DNA of 18,867 bases from a bacterium. GTDB taxonomy: Bacteria > Verrucomicrobiota > Kiritimatiellia > UBA8416 > CAMZLY01. A program made the position numbers and the translations under genes. Positions 14,777 through 18,867 of the stretch are shown here, piece by piece. Positions within the stretch are counted from its first letter, which is position 1. Each line of letters opens with the position of its first letter. The stretch covers positions 1-18,867 of the forward strand of contig DAOVUR010000008.1 of assembly GCA_030632465.1 (NCBI GenBank), given 5' to 3'. The notes under the pieces were generated by a model. The model did no database searches. It saw nothing but the letters and a program-made list of their open reading frames with translations, and had not been told where the DNA came from.

Positions 14777-14858
14777 AAAAATACTCCTGAATTATTAACG
14801 CTACATAGGAACAGAGAATTCATAAAGATAGCCACCTCACTCTTACGAACTCGCATAA

Positions 14859-14944
14859 TGGTGCCGGAGGGGGGACTTGAACCCCCACGATGTTACCACC
14901 GGCAGATTTTGAGTCTGCTGCGTCTGCCATTCCGCCACCCCGGC
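14859..14944 (-). tRNA. tRNA-Leu(CAA)
   Basis: The cloverleaf reads GCCGGGG acceptor, D arm, anticodon stem GCAGA / TCTGC with loop CTCAAAA (anticodon CAA, reading UUG), long class II variable arm, T arm GGGGG-TTCAAGT-CCCCC and acceptor CTCCGGC, with discriminator A and an encoded CCA. The long variable arm supports leucine. Confidence 0.96.
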
Positions 14945-15102
14945 CTACAACTTAATAAATAGATAAAAACTATATATCTGCTGGCATAACAGAAAAAATA
15001 GCCTTTATGACTTAAGTCGGAAAATCTTATATCATACAGTGACACAAAGATTCAACTTAAAAAAGATCTGAACTAAGTATTTTTCATCATTACCTAAGTA
15101 AA

Positions 15103-15271
15103 CCCAGAGGTAGGTAGTTACAGTACTCGCCTATCTCCGAGAGGCGAGATACACGCTATGCATGACGCCGCTCTACGGACTACGTTACAGTACTCGCCTA
15201 TCTCCGAGAGGCGAGACACTCGCTATGCATGACGCCGCTCTACGGACTACCTCCCGGAGGTAGGTAGTTAC
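15103..15271. repeat. 67-bp perfect-length tandem duplication with hairpins and flanking direct repeats
   Basis: Copies at 15117-15183 and 15184-15250 are both 67 bp and differ at two positions. Each holds the hairpin CTCGCCT, 9-nt loop, AGGCGAG (15126-15148 and again 67 bp on). The pair is bracketed by CCCRGAGGTAGGTAGTTAC at 15103-15121 and 15253-15271 (one mismatch). A further hairpin, CTACGC TGGG GCGTAG, lies at 15275-15290. This fills much of the 430-bp gap between the two tRNA genes; I see no gene in the rest of that gap. Confidence 0.88.
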
Positions 15272-15317
15272 TATCTACGCTGGGGCGTAGCTAGCGAAAC
15301 CAATCCATTAATTCATG

Positions 15318-15346
15318 TTGACATATAACGGATCAATCAATACTGT
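15318..15346 (+). promoter_or_regulatory. sigma70-type promoter of tRNA-Glu
   Basis: A perfect -35 TTGACA (15318-15323), 17 nt spacer, TACTGT (15341-15346). The predicted start lies about 20 nt before the mature 5' end of the tRNA. Confidence 0.6.
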
Positions 15347-15374
15347 CATACATCTTAGCTCTACAGAAGGAAAT

Positions 15375-15449
15375 GTCCCCTTCGTCTATCGGCTAGGACA
15401 CCGGGTTCTCATCCCGGAAAGAGGGGTTCGACTCCCCTAGGGGATGCCA
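15375..15449 (+). tRNA. tRNA-Glu(CTC)
   Basis: Acceptor GTCCCCT / AGGGGAT (with a terminal G-U pair), D arm, anticodon stem CCGGG / CCCGG with loop TTCTCAT (anticodon CTC, reading GAG), T arm GAGGGG-TTCGACT-CCCCT region, discriminator G and an encoded CCA. The sequence follows bacterial tRNA-Glu closely. Confidence 0.96.
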
Positions 15450-15535
15450 TTGCAAAAGAAATGATAAACTCTAAGAGTAAATCATAACCTAAACAGCTGT
15501 TTTTGCTCTGCCAATAAAAAAAATTAACTCACCAC

Positions 15536-15564
15536 TTGCCGATAACAAGTAGTCATGCTAATTT
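15536..15564 (+). promoter_or_regulatory. putative promoter of the peroxiredoxin operon with a small dyad
   Basis: TTGCCG (15536-15541), 17 nt spacer, TAATTT (15559-15564), about 50 nt before ATG 15616. ACTTG CCGATAA CAAGT forms a short dyad over the -35, a possible operator. Both the promoter and the operator are weak predictions. Confidence 0.35.
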
Positions 15565-15615
15565 ACGTACATAGTCAATGATGAGTAAAACACTAAACAA
15601 AAGGAGAATTATAAT

Positions 15616-16209
15616 ATGTGTACAACATTAGTAACTAAGGAAGCACCGGATTTTACAGCTCAGACAGTATTACCGGATAACACTATCGAAGATTTAACAC
15701 TTTCCTCTTATCGTGGAAAATATGTCGTGTTATTCTTCTACCCACTGGACTTCACTTTTGTGTGTCCCACAGAAATTTTGGCATTTGATAAGGCTGTCGA
15801 AACTTTCAAAGCAAAGAATGCTGAAGTAATTGGAGTTTCAATCGACTCACAGTTTACTCATGCCGCATGGCGCAACACTCCTGTTGATAAGGGCGGAATT
15901 GGTGAAGTATCCTTCCCTCTTGTTGCTGACCTTGACAAGAGTATTGCTCGTTCATACGGAGTGCTGTTTGATGAAGCTGTAGCATTACGTGGTCTCTTCC
16001 TAATTGATAAAGAAGGCATTGTACGTCATTGCGTTATCAACGACCTACCTTTAGGTCGTAGTGTTCCAGAGGCTCTCCGTATGCTGGATGCCCTACAGTT
16101 CACTGAAACTAATGGCGAAGTATGCCCAGCAAACTGGTCTGAAGGTGATGACGGCATGGCGCCTGACGCAGCTGGTGTTGCATCTTATCTTTCTGAACAT
16201 AACGCATAA
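15616..16209 (+). CDS. typical 2-Cys peroxiredoxin (Prx1/AhpC family)
   Basis: A 197-residue thiol peroxidase reducing H2O2 and organic peroxides in the cytoplasm. The peroxidatic cysteine is C50 in FYPLDFTFVCPTE; the resolving cysteine is C170 in GEVCPANW; the catalytic Arg lies in LRGLFLIDKEG. A GGLG-type motif is present as GGIG (DKGGIGEVSF), but the C-terminal YF helix of overoxidation-sensitive eukaryotic enzymes is missing, so it is probably robust to peroxide (inference). AGGAG lies 10 nt before the ATG. It is followed 13 nt later by a small CX5C protein gene in the same transcript. No AhpF or thioredoxin gene is in the window. Confidence 0.96.
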   Translation: MCTTLVTKEAPDFTAQTVLPDNTIEDLTLSSYRGKYVVLFFYPLDFTFVCPTEILAFDKAVETFKAKNAEVIGVSIDSQFTHAAWRNTPVDKGGIGEVSFPLVADLDKSIARSYGVLFDEAVALRGLFLIDKEGIVRHCVINDLPLGRSVPEALRMLDALQFTETNGEVCPANWSEGDDGMAPDAAGVASYLSEHNA

Positions 16210-16222
16210 CGAAGGACTCAGC

Positions 16223-16447
16223 ATGAATGAGTTAAACGTATCGGTATGTACTGAAACAGGAATGTGTTCAATCATAAAGTCTGGCACTGAAAAAGTTGAC
16301 CTCATGCCGGCAGAACTGGTTGAAATTAAAGATGCTGGTGCAGATATCGCAAAGATACGCGATATTGTTGCTGAGGCTGATCCTGCATTTGCAAAGAGCT
16401 TAAGCGATGAAGAGCTGGCAAATGTTGTTGCATCAGTAAGTGAATAG
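16223..16447 (+). CDS. small CX5C protein co-transcribed with the peroxiredoxin
   Basis: A 74-residue acidic protein. The N-terminus forms beta-like segments with VCTETGMCSI (cysteines at 9 and 15), then KVDLMPAELVEIKDAG, and a helical tail (IRDIVAEADPAFAKSLSDEELANVVASV). I do not recognise the family with certainty. The ATG at 16223 has AAGGA about 9 nt upstream and lies 13 nt past the peroxiredoxin stop; the longer open frame from 16061 only overlaps the peroxiredoxin. The shared operon and two cysteines suggest a redox partner or regulator of the peroxiredoxin, which is inference. Confidence 0.8.
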   Translation: MNELNVSVCTETGMCSIIKSGTEKVDLMPAELVEIKDAGADIAKIRDIVAEADPAFAKSLSDEELANVVASVSE

Positions 16448-16466
16448 TAAAACAGTAAAACAAATG

Positions 16467-16498
16467 GGCCCGGAACTTAACTGTTTCGGGCCTTTTTT
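16467..16498 (+). terminator. rho-independent terminator of the peroxiredoxin operon
   Basis: GGCCCGGAAC, loop TTAACT, GTTTCGGGCC (10 bp with one G-T pair), then TTTTTT. It lies 19 nt past the small gene stop. It may also act for the convergent gene ending at 16511, although the T-tract on that side is poorer. Confidence 0.92.
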
Positions 16499-16510
16499 GT
16501 TAGCAATCAA

Positions 16511-18553
16511 CTACTCATGCCACATCTTGCTTGCGCGATAACATTCTAGGCGTTCCCGAATATTAGATGGCGAGGAGCAGGCCTTACCATTAAGATTATC
16601 AAATAGTTTAGGATTATGTTCAATCGCGGCCTCGGCAAGTTTAAGTGCATCGTTCGCACTTTTTTTGGCCAATTCAAAATCACCCGTTGCTGCATAGGCG
16701 GCAGCAAGCACATCCAACAGACGGTAGTTCCCGCCACCAGATACCGCGCATACATCTAACGCTAGCGTTACTGCTCTTTGCGCGTCCCTAACCTGATCAT
16801 CAGAAGCAATAGCCAGCAGCCATGCTAATTCCATCTTGGCAACAACTGTTGCCCCACCTAGCTCAACAGCTTTCTCAAAATATTTGATCGCCTCACTACT
16901 TCTCCCCATCTTCAATATCAATATCCCAGCAAGTGTATATGACCTGGTAAATGTTGGATCAGTTTCTATCGCTAACAAAACCTCTCTAAGCGCATCATCA
17001 CTACGCCCCACACCATGTAACGCAACTGCTAAATTATATCTGGCAATAACTAAATCCTGTTCCAACTCCAATGCACGCATAAAGAAACTTATCGCCTCAA
17101 CATTTTTATCCTGACAAAGCAATGCGCTACCAACCTGATTATTAATAGTGGAATAGTACTCACGAGGATTTGCCGCACGCATTGAGTGACGCCTAGTTTC
17201 ACGAACACTCAACACCTCTTCGATCAATTCAAGCGACACCCGCGCCTCTGCTTCAGCCTCAACAAACATATCTCGATCCATAAATGAATTTATTAATATG
17301 ACACGTGCCCTGAAGTTATAAGGAGCAGCAGCAACTGTTTGCTTAGCGATTTTTAACGCTGATGCGTAGTCATTATTACGATCTATAGTCCTTAACATGA
17401 ATATAGCAACTATAAACATAAGTAGCAGAGAAGAGGCAGCAGTAACATTTACTCGTGTCTTTGATAACAGTTTCTCCAGAAGCATCACTACTAAAGCTGT
17501 AAACAAAACAGTTAATCCAGCAAGAGAAAGATAGACCCTGTGCTCAACGGCATAATCTGCAATTGGCATAATAGTTGAAGATGGAGCCAATATTATGAAA
17601 AACCAAGCTAAACAGAAGCCAACTGGATCTTTGCTCCATATAAGAACTATTGTTGTAATCACTAACGTCATAATAAATATTGCAGGAAACATAAAACCAT
17701 GAATAATCATCACCGGCGGCCAAGCATAATCTAAGCATAGAGTCTCTGGCCATGCTATCAGTTTCAGATAGTGCATAATGACACCCTGCTGTGTCGCCAA
17801 GTAATTTATTGGTGTGATTGCTTTTAGTGATAATCCTGTTGTACTGGATGATTCATTGGGCATAAGAACTAGAAACGCTAGGATTCCCCAAGTCAGTGCT
17901 AAGCCAAGATAAACAACCCAATGCTTACGTAGCGCAGTACGCCAGCTTTTAGAAATAAATATAACATCATAGAGCAGAACCAAAATGGGCGCAGTCACCA
18001 TTATAGGCTTAGATGTCATACCTAAAGCACAAGCAACTGTAGCGGCAATAAACCAGCCATATTTCTTTGTAGAACTAAATCCACGAATAGCACAATAAAG
18101 TGTCATCAAATAAAACAACCCCATCAACGACTCTGCGCGCTGTATAATATAGGTGACGCTTTCTGTCTGTAGCGGATGCACAACCCAGAGCGTTGCCGAG
18201 AAAAACGCTATTAATTCACTATACTTCCCGCTGCTATTACTAAACAATGGCAACTCCATAGTTCGCCGCACAACGCCATACAGAAACAGTCCAGCGAGCA
18301 GATGAATAACCAGGTTAAATGCATGATAATCCGTTGCAGTCGTTCCACTTAATTGATAATTGAGATATACAGTAAGAGCTGTTAATGGTCGCGTGGATCC
18401 ATCTAGATAGTCGTTAACAGAAGTGATATTGTTATTATCAACAATCCACGCCATATCATCTAAAACAAAAACTCCATTAAAACTATTGAGGTAAGCAAGC
18501 AATCCCAACAAAACTATGAGAAACGGCAATAAGATTTTTAAATGATATTTCAT
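16511..18553 (-). CDS. TMTC-like membrane glycosyltransferase with C-terminal TPRs
   Basis: A 680-residue integral membrane protein. The N-terminal two thirds have about ten hydrophobic segments (first near 5-22). The first extracytoplasmic loop holds FVLDDMAWI with the acidic pair typical of GT-C transferases. RPLTALTVYLNYQLSG, YHAFNLVIHLL and HPLQTESVTYIIQRAESLMG follow, the signature of TMTC-type O-mannosyltransferases and their bacterial relatives. From about residue 405 the protein is soluble with several TPRs (AISFFMRALELEQDLVIARYN..., EAIKYFEKAVELGG). Likely it transfers a sugar from a lipid donor to a protein or lipid outside the membrane; the substrate is unknown. The frame opens at 18571, but a promoter-like -10 ending 8 nt before ATG 18553 (MKYHLKILLP) favours the shorter start. 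Confidence 0.88.
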   Translation of the reverse strand: MKYHLKILLPFLIVLLGLLAYLNSFNGVFVLDDMAWIVDNNNITSVNDYLDGSTRPLTALTVYLNYQLSGTTATDYHAFNLVIHLLAGLFLYGVVRRTMELPLFSNSSGKYSELIAFFSATLWVVHPLQTESVTYIIQRAESLMGLFYLMTLYCAIRGFSSTKKYGWFIAATVACALGMTSKPIMVTAPILVLLYDVIFISKSWRTALRKHWVVYLGLALTWGILAFLVLMPNESSSTTGLSLKAITPINYLATQQGVIMHYLKLIAWPETLCLDYAWPPVMIIHGFMFPAIFIMTLVITTIVLIWSKDPVGFCLAWFFIILAPSSTIMPIADYAVEHRVYLSLAGLTVLFTALVVMLLEKLLSKTRVNVTAASSLLLMFIVAIFMLRTIDRNNDYASALKIAKQTVAAAPYNFRARVILINSFMDRDMFVEAEAEARVSLELIEEVLSVRETRRHSMRAANPREYYSTINNQVGSALLCQDKNVEAISFFMRALELEQDLVIARYNLAVALHGVGRSDDALREVLLAIETDPTFTRSYTLAGILILKMGRSSEAIKYFEKAVELGGATVVAKMELAWLLAIASDDQVRDAQRAVTLALDVCAVSGGGNYRLLDVLAAAYAATGDFELAKKSANDALKLAEAAIEHNPKLFDNLNGKACSSPSNIRERLECYRASKMWHE

Positions 18554-18561
18554 GAAATGCA

Positions 18562-18590
18562 AATTTACCATTTCAATGTTGATGATTCAA
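18562..18590 (-). promoter_or_regulatory. promoter of the TMTC-like gene, probably leaderless
   Basis: On the minus strand, TTGAAT (18590-18585), 17 nt spacer, TAAATT (18567-18562). The -10 ends 8 nt before ATG 18553. The other possible start (18571) lies inside this promoter. Confidence 0.45.
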
Positions 18591-18617
18591 GATTCAAATA
18601 TTTGTGTAATACATTAC

Positions 18618-18646
18618 TTGCATATTTATCTTCAAACGCATATATT
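18618..18646 (+). promoter_or_regulatory. promoter of the ABC ATPase gene, probably leaderless
   Basis: TTGCAT (18618-18623), 17 nt spacer, TATATT (18641-18646), ending 8 nt before ATG 18655. It is back to back with the promoter of the TMTC-like gene. Confidence 0.5.
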
Positions 18647-18654
18647 TTATGCAA

Positions 18655-18867
18655 ATGAAAGTTGCTATTGAAATAAAAGATCTGTCTGTGGTTTTTCCAT
18701 CGAGAAATGGACCAGTCACTGCTCTTAATAATCTCAACCTAGAGATTAAACAGGGGCAGGTTACTGGATTTCTTGGCCCGAACGGTGCAGGCAAGACGAC
18801 AACGATGCATGTGCTACTGGGCTTCATAAAGGCAACCTCTGGCTACGCATCTATCTTTGGCGAGGAC
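18655..18867 (+). CDS. ABC transporter ATP-binding protein (3' end outside window)
   Basis: The first 71 residues of an ABC ATPase. After MKVAIEIKDLSVVFPS and the segment TALNNLNLEIKQGQVTGFLG, the Walker A motif is GPNGAGKTTT, followed by MHVLLGFIKATSGYASIFGED. This start resembles ATPases of ABC-2 type (drug, lipid or polysaccharide export) transporters, but the signature motif and Walker B lie beyond the window, so the substrate cannot be said. ATG 18655 is preferred to ATG 18649 because of the promoter spacing. Confidence 0.92.
   Translation, partial: MKVAIEIKDLSVVFPSRNGPVTALNNLNLEIKQGQVTGFLGPNGAGKTTTMHVLLGFIKATSGYASIFGED

Noticed and set aside
14859..15449. tRNA-associated integrated element or att site
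   Set aside because: No integrase, no duplicated tRNA 3' end and no phage-like genes lie between or near the two tRNAs.

Overview
The window looks like a chromosomal segment of a Gram-negative, moderately AT-rich bacterium of the PVC superphylum (Verrucomicrobiota / Kiritimatiellota / Lentisphaerota side). The best clue is a 50-codon gene at 4317-4469 (minus) for the small basic protein I know from Chlamydiae and Verrucomicrobia. A TamA-type Omp85 protein, a periplasmic amidase and several secreted proteins confirm a diderm envelope. The phylum call is inference from gene content; no rRNA is present.

Layout. 1-1471 (minus): 5' part of a TamA/BamA-like outer-membrane assembly gene, running off the left edge. 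1811-2641 (plus): ispH. 4469-2604 (minus): small basic protein, then an SH3b protein with a long Val/Pro/Glu linker whose end overlaps the end of ispH. 4661-5512 (plus): ExoX-like DEDDh exonuclease. 7005-5623 (minus): TPR protein. 7236-8189 (plus): N-acetylmuramoyl-L-alanine amidase. 8920-8372 (minus): small secreted helical protein. 9181-13502 (plus): carboxylase operon accD, ParB-like gene, accA, and an OadA/PycB-AccB fusion, closed by a clear terminator. 14776-13709 (minus): aroB. 14859-15449: tRNA-Leu(CAA) and tRNA-Glu(CTC) facing away from each other, with a 67-bp tandem repeat between them. 15616-16447 (plus): 2-Cys peroxiredoxin and a small CX5C protein, with a terminator. 18553-16511 (minus): TMTC-like membrane glycosyltransferase with TPRs. 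18655 to the right edge (plus): N-terminus of an ABC ATPase.

How the genes work together. The core is the carboxylase operon. AccD and AccA form the acetyl-CoA carboxyltransferase. The last gene joins an oxaloacetate/pyruvate carboxyltransferase to what looks like a complete AccB (N-terminal segment, flexible linker, biotinyl domain with AMKL). No accC and no separate accB lie in the operon. One biotin carrier could therefore serve both carboxyltransferases, and oxaloacetate could in principle act as carboxyl donor for malonyl-CoA, as in transcarboxylases. This is inference. A ParB-fold gene without a DNA-binding domain is translationally coupled between accD and accA.

Non-coding structure is unusually rich. 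A palindromic element occurs as a 57-bp form (8217-8273) and a 140-bp form (1583-1722), which differ exactly by two extra internal units. Degenerate 7-bp tandem repeats sit in three convergent intergenic gaps. Five genes without a Shine-Dalgarno site each have promoter-like boxes with the -10 ending 7-8 nt before the ATG, suggesting leaderless mRNAs. Genes with a Shine-Dalgarno (accD, accA, the fusion gene, aroB, peroxiredoxin and others) lack this arrangement.
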